Positions 1 through 9,359 of a stretch of DNA of 64,000 bases are shown here, piece after piece (within the stretch, counting starts at the first letter, position 1; every line of letters starts with the position of its first letter). The notes beneath the pieces are model-generated. The model made no database searches, was not told the origin of the DNA, and saw only the letters and a program-made list of their open reading frames with translations. Position numbers and translations under genes: made by a program. Source of the DNA: Pseudomonadota bacterium (GTDB lineage: Bacteria; Pseudomonadota; Alphaproteobacteria; Micavibrionales; UBA2020); assembly GCA_021849295.1 (NCBI GenBank), contig JAJZTA010000013.1, forward strand, positions 1-64,000, in the 5' to 3' direction.

Positions 1-2
1 TC

Positions 3-86
3 GCCGTCCTCAAAAAACGCAATCAGATCAAACGTGAAACCATGGCGCTAAGAAAGAAGTTGCACGCCCAACGGCGCGCCGCTTAA
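3..86 (+). CDS. C-terminal end of a DUF465 (YdcH-like) small protein, partial
   Basis: Only the last 27 codons are in the window, ending at TAA 84-86. The visible peptide is short, very basic and helix-forming (LKKRNQIKRETMALRKKL). This matches the C-terminal helix of DUF465/YdcH proteins, which in alphaproteobacteria typically carry an LKK-x-LKDEI-type segment near the end. The family consists of small coiled-coil proteins of unknown function. The match rests on one helix, so the family call is tentative; that this is a coding end is more secure. Confidence 0.45.
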   Translation, partial: AVLKKRNQIKRETMALRKKLHAQRRAA

Positions 87-108
87 AATAGAAACAAGGG
101 AGCCAGAT

Positions 109-228
109 TTACACCTTAGATTCCCGGTCAAACTGTCTGAAATTATCTGACGACGTACAAACAAATCCTCCAAAAGTATAAAGGACGAACAGCCTGACAA
201 TAAGCGCGACGATTTGATTTAATTTCAT
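109..228 (-). CDS. Possible 39-residue membrane peptide or gene fragment
   Basis: An ATG at 228 opens a 39-codon frame beginning MKLNQIVALIVRLFVLYTFG, a plausible single transmembrane helix, followed by a short polar tail. It lies on the same strand as, and downstream of, the truncated membrane-protein gene at 286-798, in the same AT-rich patch. No clear Shine-Dalgarno sequence precedes it. N-termini of this type occur at the start of larger small-membrane proteins, so it may be a remnant. I do not recognise a function. Confidence 0.3.
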   Translation of the reverse strand: MKLNQIVALIVRLFVLYTFGGFVCTSSDNFRQFDRESKV

Positions 229-285
229 TTTGGATTTATCTCGTTTGGGTGGATGTGTTGGTCATGTAAGTCCTCTTTATGTGGG

Positions 286-798
286 CTATTGCAAAAAGGT
301 ATATTTATTGTATGTGAAGAAGAAGCTTATAGGATAAAGTGCGAGCAGCAGGTAAGTTACGATATTGGCTATCAGGCATGCCCTTTTTATTAGCTTTTGA
401 TCAAGCGATTTATTGCCTGCTCTAATAATCCAAGTTTCAATTATCCAAGACATAAAGAAGCAAGGGATTAAAAATACTATAAATGCCGAAGGTATCAGCC
501 ACCAGAGAGCTTGCCCGTCTGGACACAACCAAGATCCCTCGATAAGAACATGGATAATATTACTATGACCACTATAACATCCTCCCTTTGTCATGAGGAA
601 TTCAAGGGCAAGCATAGCACCCCAAGTAAACGGTACCCCTATAATGGTAGTTATAGTATTGGAAATGGCATTCCATTTGAGCGCCCATTTAATTGGGAAA
701 CCAGCGCGCTTAAAGATATAGGCCTCAATAATAATCACTGGAATGAGGGCTATGTGTTGTGGCGTTATGCGCCTTGAGCATGATTGCCATGCCCGCAC
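286..798 (-). CDS. Polytopic membrane protein of unknown function, probably 5'-truncated
   Basis: The product has about four hydrophobic segments (around residues 17-30, 45-68, 98-122 and 143-163) and no recognisable catalytic motif. The first roughly 14 residues (MRAWQSCSRRITPQ) are merely the antisense of the secreted-protein gene at 759-1112. Membrane-like sequence begins only at HIALIPVIIIEAYIF. The apparent GTG start at 798 has no ribosome-binding site and lies inside the neighbouring gene. I infer that the natural 5' end has been lost at a junction near 755. The surrounding DNA (about 90-755) is visibly AT-richer than the rest of the window, which suggests acquired DNA. Confidence 0.5.
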   Translation of the reverse strand: MRAWQSCSRRITPQHIALIPVIIIEAYIFKRAGFPIKWALKWNAISNTITTIIGVPFTWGAMLALEFLMTKGGCYSGHSNIIHVLIEGSWLCPDGQALWWLIPSAFIVFLIPCFFMSWIIETWIIRAGNKSLDQKLIKRACLIANIVTYLLLALYPISFFFTYNKYTFLQ

Positions 799-1112
799 TG
801 GCGCAAGATCAGTCCGGCGGCATGCCAGCTGGCGGACAGGGGCAAGGACAGGGAATGCAGGGTGGCGATCAGCAGCAGATGCGGCAGAAAATCTTCGAGG
901 AACGCAAGGCCGACATACTGGCGCATTTGCAGAAAGTCGAGAGCTGTATTCAGGCAGCGGACGACCAGCAGGCGCTGGCGGCGTGTTTCCCCCATCGCCG
1001 CGAAGGCCAGAAAGGCCGGATGCGCGGCGGCATGGGACAAGGTGGTGCGATGCAGGGCACGCGTGGCCCGGGTATGATGCGGCAGGGCCAGCAGGACAAC
1101 GGCGGGCAGTAA
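759..1112 (+). CDS. Small secreted Gly/Gln/Met-rich protein, 5' end probably lost
   Basis: From a GTG at 759 the frame encodes ALCALSMIAMPALAQ, the hydrophobic core and A-x-A cleavage site of a Sec signal peptide, then a mature part rich in Gly, Gln and Met with a central helical stretch (about residues 40-75) holding two Cys residues. The basic n-region expected before the hydrophobic core is missing, and an in-frame TGA lies at 744-746. With the head-to-head truncated membrane gene this points to a breakpoint near 755. The mature part resembles small periplasmic proteins with Cys pairs and low-complexity tails, but I cannot name a family. Confidence 0.5.
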   Translation: MALCALSMIAMPALAQDQSGGMPAGGQGQGQGMQGGDQQQMRQKIFEERKADILAHLQKVESCIQAADDQQALAACFPHRREGQKGRMRGGMGQGGAMQGTRGPGMMRQGQQDNGGQ

Positions 1113-1127
1113 TCCTTCGACCTGCCG

Positions 1128-3506
1128 TTATCCGGCGTTTTTCTTTTCGGCCGCGGTTAAGTCGTCCGGTCCGCTTATCGGCAAGCGGCAGGTGACGAGG
1201 GTGCCTGCGCCTTCCTGACTTTCGAGGCGAGCCGTTCCCCCGTGCAATTCAACGATATTCTTGACCAGCGTGAGGCCAAGGCCCGCGCCGCTGCGGCGGT
1301 GCGCTTTTTTGCTGTTGATCCGCTCGAAAGGCGTGAAAACGCTTGCCATGTCGTCTTCCGGAATCCCCATGCCTGTGTCTTTCACGCCGATGGAAACGAA
1401 CTCCCCTGATTTTTCTGCGATCAGCGTTATCTGTCCGCCGTTGGGGCTGTAATTGATGGCGTTGCTGATCAGGTTCAGTAAGACCTGCTTCAGACGGCGC
1501 TCGTCGGCCATCAAGGTCAGGTGCTCGTCCGGACAGCGAATGACCATTTCGAGATTTTGTTTTTGCGCCCAGTCCTGCGTCAGGTGGACGACGCGTTCGA
1601 GCAGGTCTTTGACGTTGATCTCGACGGGGTAAAGGCTGAAGTAGCCCGCCTCGATGGTCGAGAGGTCGAGAATGTCGTTGACCAGAGAGATGAGGCGCTG
1701 CCCGGCCTCGATCATGTTGCCGGTGTATTCCATTTGCCGTTCGTTGAGCTGGCCGAAATATTGCTGCTGCAGCATTTCGGCGAAGCCCATGATGGCGTTG
1801 AGCGGCGTGCGGAGCTGGTACGACATGTTGGCGAGGAAGTCCGTCTTTAGCCGTTCCGCGGCTTGCAGCGCTGCGTTTTTCTCCAGCAGGGCCTGCTCGA
1901 CTTTGACGGTGTCCGTGATGTCGAAATAGGCGTTGAGGATGTTGCCGTCGGGCAGGGGCATGATGGAATATTCAAGCACGGAGCCGTTGTTGCGCTCGAT
2001 GCGCCCGCGGCGCGGTTCGCGCTCCAACCCGTTGCCGAGCAGCGTCTGGCGCATGGAAGGCCAGTCTTTCGCGTCGAAGAAGGTTTTTGTTTTTTCCACC
2101 AGCGGCGAGATATGCAGCGCGTCCGTGAGGTCTTCCGGACGAATATCCCACATCTTGGCGAAGGCCTGATTGGAAAGCCGCACGCGGCCGTCCTCGCCGA
2201 ACACCACGACTCCTTCCGCAAGGTTGTCCATGGTTTCCTGCTGCACGGCCATGAGCGTGTTGTAGGAGGTTTCGAGCTTCAGGTGGCTGGTCACGTCCTC
2301 GAGCGTCAGCATGGCGCCGCCGGTCGCGCGCGGCACGACGATCATGCGGATGACGGAGCCGTCCGGCAGATATTGCATTTCCTCGGAGGGCTCCAGCAGA
2401 GTCGTGAATTTTTTTACCCAGTTTTGCTTGAACTGTTTGTAGTCCGCCTGTTCCGGAAGTTTGCGCAGCTCGCGCATTTTGTCGATGATGTCGACCAGCC
2501 GCGGTTTGGTATCGAGCCACGCGCCGGACATGCCGGTGAGCTGCTCGTATGCGGAGTTGTAGAACTCCAGCCGCGTTTCGGTATCGAACATCGCGATGGC
2601 GGTGCGCAGCTGCTCCATCGCGGCATGGTGGGAATCCGCCAGTCTTTTGTAGGAGGATTCCCATTCCTCTTCGCGCGTCACGTCGAGCGCGAGGCCGACG
2701 ACCTGTTTTCCGGCATCGACGGGGGTTTCTGTCATTTCCATGAGGCGGCGCTGCTTGTCGACGATGACGTGCCCGCGCAGGAGCTGCGATTCCTGCTTTG
2801 CGAGGGCGCGCTGCGCCAGCACGCGCTGGCTCACGTCGGATTTTCCGCTACCCGTCAGGGGCAGCTCTTTCTGCTCGGCAATGACGGCGGCGGCGGTATC
2901 GTCCACCATGCGGGTGTAGGATTTGTTGCACCAGACGATATCAAGATCGTGATTGCGCAGCCAGAGCGGGAAGGGCAGGCCGTTGATGGCGGCGCGCAGT
3001 TCATTTTCGCGTTTTTCTGCGGCGGAAACCGTCTCCATGTCATGCAGCGACTTTTGCGCGAAAGGCGTGATGTCGGCAATCCAGATCACGGAAAAGATCG
3101 GCGCATGTTCGTCTGCCGAGCCCTGTTTACCTGAAATTTGCAGCGTTTTTCCGTTGCCGCTCGACTGCACGTTCATGTCGAAGGTTTCGCCGTGCTGTTC
3201 CAGGCGGTCGAAGAGGCTTTCGAGAGCCGCGCCATCGCCCGCGCTGAGGACGGACTGGATGTCTTCAAGGTTGTTGACGCTGGAGACGCCGAGCATCCTG
3301 CAAAAGCCGGGGGAGATGGCTTGTACGCCCGCCTGATCCCATCCGCAATATTCAACGGGCACGGCGCGCAGAAAGGATTCCAGACGTTGGTTTTCCCGCA
3401 CTTGTTTGCGATAGGTGCGGCGCAACGGAACAAGCATGTCGAGCAGGCGGCTAAACGCCGACGGGCGGGACTGCTCGGGCGGTATCTCTGTCTCGGACCC
3501 TGTCAT
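1128..3506 (-). CDS. divL: DivL-type PAS sensor kinase homologue with Tyr in place of the phosphoacceptor His
   Basis: This 792-residue protein has several PAS-type sensor segments (roughly residues 45-540), a HisKA dimerisation helix (about 553-620) and a complete HATPase_c domain (NLISNAINYSPNGG, DTGMGIPEDD and GAGLGLTLVKNIV). The H-box reads MSYQLRTPLNA: residue 563, where histidine kinases carry the phosphorylated His, is Tyr (codon at 1818-1820), and the next residue is Gln rather than Glu. This substitution is the hallmark of Caulobacter DivL, a cell-cycle protein that signals through CckA to CtrA rather than acting as an ordinary kinase. Its place 83 nt downstream of ahcY, in a block with ptsP/ptsH/hprK, fits the arrangement in other alphaproteobacteria. 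Unlike Caulobacter DivL, I see no clear N-terminal membrane helix. Confidence 0.85.
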   Translation of the reverse strand: MTGSETEIPPEQSRPSAFSRLLDMLVPLRRTYRKQVRENQRLESFLRAVPVEYCGWDQAGVQAISPGFCRMLGVSSVNNLEDIQSVLSAGDGAALESLFDRLEQHGETFDMNVQSSGNGKTLQISGKQGSADEHAPIFSVIWIADITPFAQKSLHDMETVSAAEKRENELRAAINGLPFPLWLRNHDLDIVWCNKSYTRMVDDTAAAVIAEQKELPLTGSGKSDVSQRVLAQRALAKQESQLLRGHVIVDKQRRLMEMTETPVDAGKQVVGLALDVTREEEWESSYKRLADSHHAAMEQLRTAIAMFDTETRLEFYNSAYEQLTGMSGAWLDTKPRLVDIIDKMRELRKLPEQADYKQFKQNWVKKFTTLLEPSEEMQYLPDGSVIRMIVVPRATGGAMLTLEDVTSHLKLETSYNTLMAVQQETMDNLAEGVVVFGEDGRVRLSNQAFAKMWDIRPEDLTDALHISPLVEKTKTFFDAKDWPSMRQTLLGNGLEREPRRGRIERNNGSVLEYSIMPLPDGNILNAYFDITDTVKVEQALLEKNAALQAAERLKTDFLANMSYQLRTPLNAIMGFAEMLQQQYFGQLNERQMEYTGNMIEAGQRLISLVNDILDLSTIEAGYFSLYPVEINVKDLLERVVHLTQDWAQKQNLEMVIRCPDEHLTLMADERRLKQVLLNLISNAINYSPNGGQITLIAEKSGEFVSIGVKDTGMGIPEDDMASVFTPFERINSKKAHRRSGAGLGLTLVKNIVELHGGTARLESQEGAGTLVTCRLPISGPDDLTAAEKKNAG

Positions 3507-3589
3507 AAATTCATGTTAAAGGGCTTCGCGCACCGGAACAAGCCCCGCGCGGGGGGCGGGAGCCTAAAAAAGCGAAGAATACCGCCTGC

Positions 3590-4924
<1,335 letters not shown>

Positions 4925-4979
4925 TTATCTCCTTTGAGCCGTCTAAAATAATGGAAAATCCTTGTTTGTCCAGCGCTTG

Positions 4980-6752
4980 TTATGCTTTGAACGTATTAAC
5001 GATTTGAATAATACGGTCAGGATCGTATTGATCCATAATGTATCTCGCGTGGTCTTCCGCTTTGGTCAGACTGAGATCGCGGATGCGCTGCTTGATGCGC
5101 GGCAGGCTGGAGAAGCCGAGGGACATCTCGCGGATGCCGAGGCCGAGCAGCAGGGCGGTCAGTTTCGGGTCCGCCGCCATCTCGCCGCAGATGCTGACGG
5201 GGATGCCCGCGCGCAAGCCCGCCTGGATAGAGAATTCCATAAGACGCAACACGGCGGGGTTAAGCGGGTTATATAGCGCTGCCACCTGATCGTTGCCGCG
5301 GTCGATGGCGACGGTGTACTGGATCAGGTCGTTGGTGCCGAGGGCGAAGAAATCCGACACGGTGGCAAGGCTGTCCGCTGCCAGCGCCGCGGCGGGAATT
5401 TCGATCATCGTGCCGAGCGGCGGCATTTCGTCGGCCATGGGCATTTTGTCTTTTTTCAACGTGTCATGGCATTTCTGAAGAATGAGGCGTGCCTCTTCGA
5501 TTTCCGCTGCCGTAGTGACCATTGGCAGCAGGATGCGCACGGGGCCGAAATATCCGGCGCGCATGATGGCGCGGAACTGCGCTTCCAAAAGGTGAGGCTC
5601 TTTCAAAGAGAGACGGATGGCGCGTAAACCCAGCGCCGGATTGTTCGACGCGTCGAGGTGCGCGCCCAGCGCGCGGGCGAGCTTGTCGCCGCCGATGTCG
5701 AGCGTGCGGAACGTCACCGGCGCTCCTTTCATAGCGCGGACGATTTCGACAATGGTTTCGAACTGCTCGTCCTCCGAAGGTACGGTGTCGCGGTTCATGA
5801 ACATGAATTCGGTGCGGAAAAGCCCGATGCCGTTCGCGCCGGAGGTGGGGAGATTGTCAAGCTCGCGCGGGATTTCAAGGTTGGCGCGCAGGACAATTTC
5901 CGTACCGTCCGTCGTGACGGCGGGGAGTTTCGTTAGTTTGTTAAGCGCGGCCTTGTCGGCTTTCAAATCCTGTATGCGGCGATCATAGTGGCGTTGCGTC
6001 TCCTGTGTCGGGTTGAGGATGAGCTTGCCGCCGATGCCGTCCACGATGGCGGGCGCGCCATGATGTAGGCTTTCCAGCGCCCTGCGGTCGAGGCCCAGAA
6101 CGGCAGGCAGGCCGAGGCTGCGCGCCATCACGGCGGTATGTCCGGCGACGCCGCCGTGCACCGTGGCGATGCCCGCAAAACGGCGCGGATCGAGCAGGGC
6201 GGTTTCGGCAGGAGAAATCTCCAATGCCAGCACGATTCCGCCCGGCGGCACGTCCGAGAGAGAGAGGTAGGGAACGCCCATCAGTATGCGGATGATCCTG
6301 TAGCCGACATTGCGCACGTCCTCGCCGCGCGCGGCGATATAAGGGTCTTTGATGCGGTTGAACTGCCCCGTGATGGAATCGATCTCGCGCGCGATGGCGC
6401 CTTCGGCGTTGATCTGGTCTTTCAGGATGCGTGCCCGCACGCCGCGGGTCAGGCGCGAGCGGGAGAGCATGGCCATGTGTGCGTCGAGCAGCAGGCCGAT
6501 TTCTTCCGCCGTGTCGTCGGGCAGGCCGGTGGATTTTTGCTTGAGCATGGAAAGGTCGCGCTGCGCCTGACGGACGGCCGTTTCGAACCGCGTTGTCTCT
6601 TCTTCCACCTGTCCGGGCTCGAGTGCATATTCGGGCGCTTCAGGGTTATCGATCTGCACGAGATAGGCGGGGCCGGTCGCGATGCCGTGGGAGACGCCGA
6701 GACCGGTGAAGACGATTTCTTGTCCGGAGATGTCTCCTGCGTTATTCTTCAT
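4980..6752 (-). CDS. ptsP: PTS enzyme I (phosphoenolpyruvate-protein phosphotransferase)
   Basis: Transfers phosphate from phosphoenolpyruvate to HPr. The start is ATG 6752, overlapping the end of ptsH by 11 nt; the open frame continues further upstream but only as a shadow of ptsH. The phospho-His domain contains GGVAGHTAVMARSLGLP with the active His at residue 205. The PEP-binding barrel follows, with GLFRTEFMFM, FALGTNDLIQYTVAIDRG and the Cys motif ISICGEMA-like VSICGEMAADP near the C-terminus. At 590 residues there is no N-terminal GAF domain, so it is closer to PtsI in length than to nitrogen-PTS enzyme I. No sugar permease is nearby, which suggests a regulatory PTS with HPr, the IIA protein and HprK. 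Confidence 0.94.
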   Translation of the reverse strand: MKNNAGDISGQEIVFTGLGVSHGIATGPAYLVQIDNPEAPEYALEPGQVEEETTRFETAVRQAQRDLSMLKQKSTGLPDDTAEEIGLLLDAHMAMLSRSRLTRGVRARILKDQINAEGAIAREIDSITGQFNRIKDPYIAARGEDVRNVGYRIIRILMGVPYLSLSDVPPGGIVLALEISPAETALLDPRRFAGIATVHGGVAGHTAVMARSLGLPAVLGLDRRALESLHHGAPAIVDGIGGKLILNPTQETQRHYDRRIQDLKADKAALNKLTKLPAVTTDGTEIVLRANLEIPRELDNLPTSGANGIGLFRTEFMFMNRDTVPSEDEQFETIVEIVRAMKGAPVTFRTLDIGGDKLARALGAHLDASNNPALGLRAIRLSLKEPHLLEAQFRAIMRAGYFGPVRILLPMVTTAAEIEEARLILQKCHDTLKKDKMPMADEMPPLGTMIEIPAAALAADSLATVSDFFALGTNDLIQYTVAIDRGNDQVAALYNPLNPAVLRLMEFSIQAGLRAGIPVSICGEMAADPKLTALLLGLGIREMSLGFSSLPRIKQRIRDLSLTKAEDHARYIMDQYDPDRIIQIVNTFKA

Positions 6753-7017
6753 CGAACCGGCGCTCGACGAGGTTGACGAGTTCATCGAGAACGACCGCGG
6801 CATTATCTCCGGAAACGGCGATGCGGATTTGCGTGTCCTTGCTGGCGGAGAGCATGAGCAGCCCCATGATGGATGTTCCGCAGACGGACATGTCATCCTT
6901 GCAGACGGTGACGCTGGCCTTGCGGCTTTCGACCAGTTTGACGAACTTCGCCGCCGCCCGCGCATGCAGCCCGCGCAGGTTTGCTATCCGTACCGTTTTT
7001 TCGAGCGTGGAGGACAT
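6742..7017 (-). CDS. ptsH: Phosphocarrier protein HPr
   Basis: This 91-residue protein carries both phosphorylation sites of HPr: His18 in NLRGLHARAAAKF, phosphorylated by enzyme I, and Ser49 in CGTSIMGLLML, the site used by HPr kinase/phosphorylase. An intact Ser site fits the hprK gene three genes upstream. The gene sits 7 nt after the IIA gene and overlaps ptsP, so translation is likely coupled. The conserved C-terminal acidic stretch (RRFDEE) is also present. Confidence 0.95.
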   Translation of the reverse strand: MSSTLEKTVRIANLRGLHARAAAKFVKLVESRKASVTVCKDDMSVCGTSIMGLLMLSASKDTQIRIAVSGDNAAVVLDELVNLVERRFDEE

Positions 7018-7024
7018 AGGGCGT

Positions 7025-7426
7025 TTACGATGCGTTCAGCAGGGCGGAGGCGGCATGGATGTATTTGCGGCCCGCTTCCTGTCCGCTCGCGGCCAGTTGT
7101 TGCAGCGTTTCGGTTTGCCGCGCCGAGGCGAGCTTGATGAGCATCGGCAGGTTGACCCCTGCAAGAGCTTCTATTTTCTGGTCGTGGGTGACCGAGATGG
7201 CGAGATTGGAAGGCGTGCCGCCGAACATGTCGGTGAGCAGCAGGACGCCGTCGCCCTTATCGACTTCCTTGATCTTCTGGATGATTTCCTTGCGCTTGTC
7301 CTCGAGTTCGTCGTCCGGCGCCATGCAAACGGCGGCGACCTGCTCCTGCGGGCCGACGACATGCTCCATGACGGCGATGAACTCCTCCGCCAAACGTCCG
7401 TGCGTCACCAAGACAAGACCGATCAT
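7025..7426 (-). CDS. PTS mannose-family EIIA protein (ManX-like)
   Basis: A stand-alone IIA domain of 133 residues. The N-terminus MIGLVLVTHGRLAEEF has the phosphorylated His at residue 9, followed by the family motifs LLTDMFGGTPSN and GVNLPMLIKL. In alphaproteobacteria this protein is encoded with HPr and HprK and no membrane permease, and is thought to act as a phosphorylation-state signal rather than in sugar uptake. The gene lies between hprK and ptsH with short spacers, in one operon. The protein it regulates cannot be seen from the sequence. Confidence 0.93.
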   Translation of the reverse strand: MIGLVLVTHGRLAEEFIAVMEHVVGPQEQVAAVCMAPDDELEDKRKEIIQKIKEVDKGDGVLLLTDMFGGTPSNLAISVTHDQKIEALAGVNLPMLIKLASARQTETLQQLAASGQEAGRKYIHAASALLNAS

Positions 7427-7471
7427 GTTTTCCTCCCCGAATATATAGGCGCTATGATTACGAGTCCCGCA

Positions 7472-7930
7472 TTATACCAAAATATCGGGCTTATGCACCA
7501 GTTCTATCGCCTTGATGATTTTAGCCGCCGTGGAGGCGTCAAATGCGTGGAGTTTCAGCGTGGTGATGGCAACACCGAGGATATCCACAGTCTCCCGATC
7601 CGGCAGACGCGGCACCTCTTCGCGCGGCACGAGATCGACCACCAGACGCAGCTGCGTCGGCGGAGCGACCGGATATTTCAACAGCCCGATGCCGCGCACC
7701 TCCAGCAGGCCGCTGATCGACGCAACGGATTCCGCCATGATTTTGTCGTCCTGCCGGCGTTTGCAGGTCACCTGATCGTCGCAGATCAGCGTGGCGCCCG
7801 CATGGATGAGCCGGACGGCGAGATCGGATTTTCCGCGGCCCGAAAAACCGCGCAGCAGCACCGCCGATGCGGGAAAGTCAGCGCCTTCAATGGCCACGGC
7901 CGTGCCGTGCATGGTGGTTTGAGCAGACAT
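7472..7930 (-). CDS. hprK: HPr kinase/phosphorylase, short alphaproteobacterial form
   Basis: At 152 residues it corresponds to the catalytic C-terminal domain only, as usual in alphaproteobacteria. The Walker A loop GFSGRGKS is at residues 28-35, and the family signature EVRGIGLLK follows in the second half. It phosphorylates or dephosphorylates HPr on Ser49. The genes for the ChvG/ChvI envelope two-component system that often precede hprK in rhizobia are not here; folC and accD are upstream instead. It is the first PTS gene of the block, 46 nt before the IIA gene. Confidence 0.92.
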   Translation of the reverse strand: MSAQTTMHGTAVAIEGADFPASAVLLRGFSGRGKSDLAVRLIHAGATLICDDQVTCKRRQDDKIMAESVASISGLLEVRGIGLLKYPVAPPTQLRLVVDLVPREEVPRLPDRETVDILGVAITTLKLHAFDASTAAKIIKAIELVHKPDILV

Positions 7931-7965
7931 TGTCTATCTTTCTTTTCGTCAGCAGAATGTGCTTA

Positions 7966-9330
7966 TCACGCCGTCTGCTGTTGCTGTTTCAGGGCATGCC
8001 CCACCAGATATAACGATCCTGTCACCAGTATACGTTGCGGAGCGGAAAATTGGAAGGTGAGCGCCCTGATCGCGCTTTCCAGAGTGGCGGCGGTTTTGAC
8101 GTCGGTGTAGCCCATGGTACGGATTTGGTCGCATAAATCTTCCGCCGTCAGCATGGGCGCGTCGATCCAGCTGCTGTCCACGGCCTGTATGCTCGCGGCG
8201 TGGGGCAGGAGATGGCTGTAAAAGCCGGAAACGTCCTTGGTGCGTTTCATCGCGGTGATCAGGTGCAGGGGCTGTTTTTTGTCCCAGAACGTCGCCTGTT
8301 CGGCCACAACGGCGGCGCCGGCATCGTTATGCGCGCCGTCCAGCCAGAGTTCCCATCCAGTGGGCAGAAGCCCCGCAAGCGGCCCCGACGTGATTTTCTG
8401 CAGCCGTCCGGGCCATGTCACGCGCTGCATGGCCTGTTCGAGAACGGGGTGCTCCAGAATGGCGGCGTAAGGGCTGTTTTCGAGCGCGGCGATGGCGAGG
8501 CCGGCGTTATAAAGCTGGTGATGCCCCAGCAGGCGCGGGTTTGGCAGGTGGAACATATGCCGCGCGCTTTTATATTCAAATCCGTCAGCATAGATAGCGA
8601 TCTCCCAGTCCTTGCCGTAGAGATAATAGGGGGACTTCAGTGCGCGAGCCTGTTTTATAAAGACATCGGCGACGTCATTTTCCTGCGGGGCGACGACGCA
8701 GGGGGACAATGGTTTGATGATGCCGGCCTTTTGCGTTGCGATTTCCGGCAGCGTATCGCCGAGGATGTGCATATGGTCGTGCGAGATACTGGTCAGCAGC
8801 GTGACCAGACGGCCGCCTTCCACGACATTCGTCGCATCGTAAAGTCCGCCGAGTCCGGTTTCGAGCAGCACGGCATCCGCGGGCGAACGGGAAAAAGCGA
8901 GAAAAGATAGCGCGGTGAAGAACTCGAAAAACGAAATTTCTTCCCCGATGGCGGCTTGCGCGCATTCGTCAATCAGTTTGAGCAGCAGTTCCGGCGTGAT
9001 GTTTTTCCCGCCGACGACAATGCGCTCGTCGAAGCTGACAAGGTGCGGAGACGTGTATTTATGCACTGTCATCCCCGCCGCTTCGAAGATCGCCTGCAGG
9101 AAGGCCAGAGTCGAGCCTTTGCCGTTGGTACCCGCGACGTGAAAGGTGAAAGGCTGCTTCAGGTGCGGGTCCCCGAGATTCTTGAAAAAGCGGCGCAGTC
9201 GCTTGAGGCCGACGGGGTAAAGCGGCGGATGCTGCGCAAAGACGGTGCGGATCGCCTGCTCGACCGCGGGATGCGGCGAAAAAGTCCAGTCGGGCACCTC
9301 TCTGGTTTCAGCGGACTGGTTTGCTATCAT
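7966..9330 (-). CDS. folC: Bifunctional dihydrofolate synthase / folylpolyglutamate synthase
   Basis: ATP-dependent addition of glutamate to dihydropteroate and to folates. The P-loop FHVAGTNGKGSTLAF is near residue 65, followed by the TSPHLVSFDERI segment and the DATNVVEGG / SISHDHMHILGDTL motifs of the Mur-ligase-like central domain. The WLDGAHNDAGA motif marks the C-terminal domain. The length of 454 residues is normal. It follows accD by 29 nt on the same strand, the common accD-folC order of proteobacteria. Confidence 0.94.
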   Translation of the reverse strand: MIANQSAETREVPDWTFSPHPAVEQAIRTVFAQHPPLYPVGLKRLRRFFKNLGDPHLKQPFTFHVAGTNGKGSTLAFLQAIFEAAGMTVHKYTSPHLVSFDERIVVGGKNITPELLLKLIDECAQAAIGEEISFFEFFTALSFLAFSRSPADAVLLETGLGGLYDATNVVEGGRLVTLLTSISHDHMHILGDTLPEIATQKAGIIKPLSPCVVAPQENDVADVFIKQARALKSPYYLYGKDWEIAIYADGFEYKSARHMFHLPNPRLLGHHQLYNAGLAIAALENSPYAAILEHPVLEQAMQRVTWPGRLQKITSGPLAGLLPTGWELWLDGAHNDAGAAVVAEQATFWDKKQPLHLITAMKRTKDVSGFYSHLLPHAASIQAVDSSWIDAPMLTAEDLCDQIRTMGYTDVKTAATLESAIRALTFQFSAPQRILVTGSLYLVGHALKQQQQTA

Positions 9331-9359
9331 GCGCGCTGCTCTCTCTGGCTTTCCGGGCG

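Noticed and set aside
1863-3134. Long plus-strand open frame (423 codons) opposite divL
   Set aside because: It is the antisense of a GC-rich coding region, has His/Val-rich composition, no family and no ribosome-binding site; divL on the other strand is certain.
4925-4979. SAH riboswitch ahead of ahcY
   Set aside because: Only 55 nt separate ptsP from ahcY and no pseudoknot-forming conserved segments are visible.
6773-8110. Plus-strand 445-codon frame opposite ptsH, the IIA gene and hprK
   Set aside because: It spans three well-supported genes on the other strand and their spacers; composition is typical of an antisense frame.
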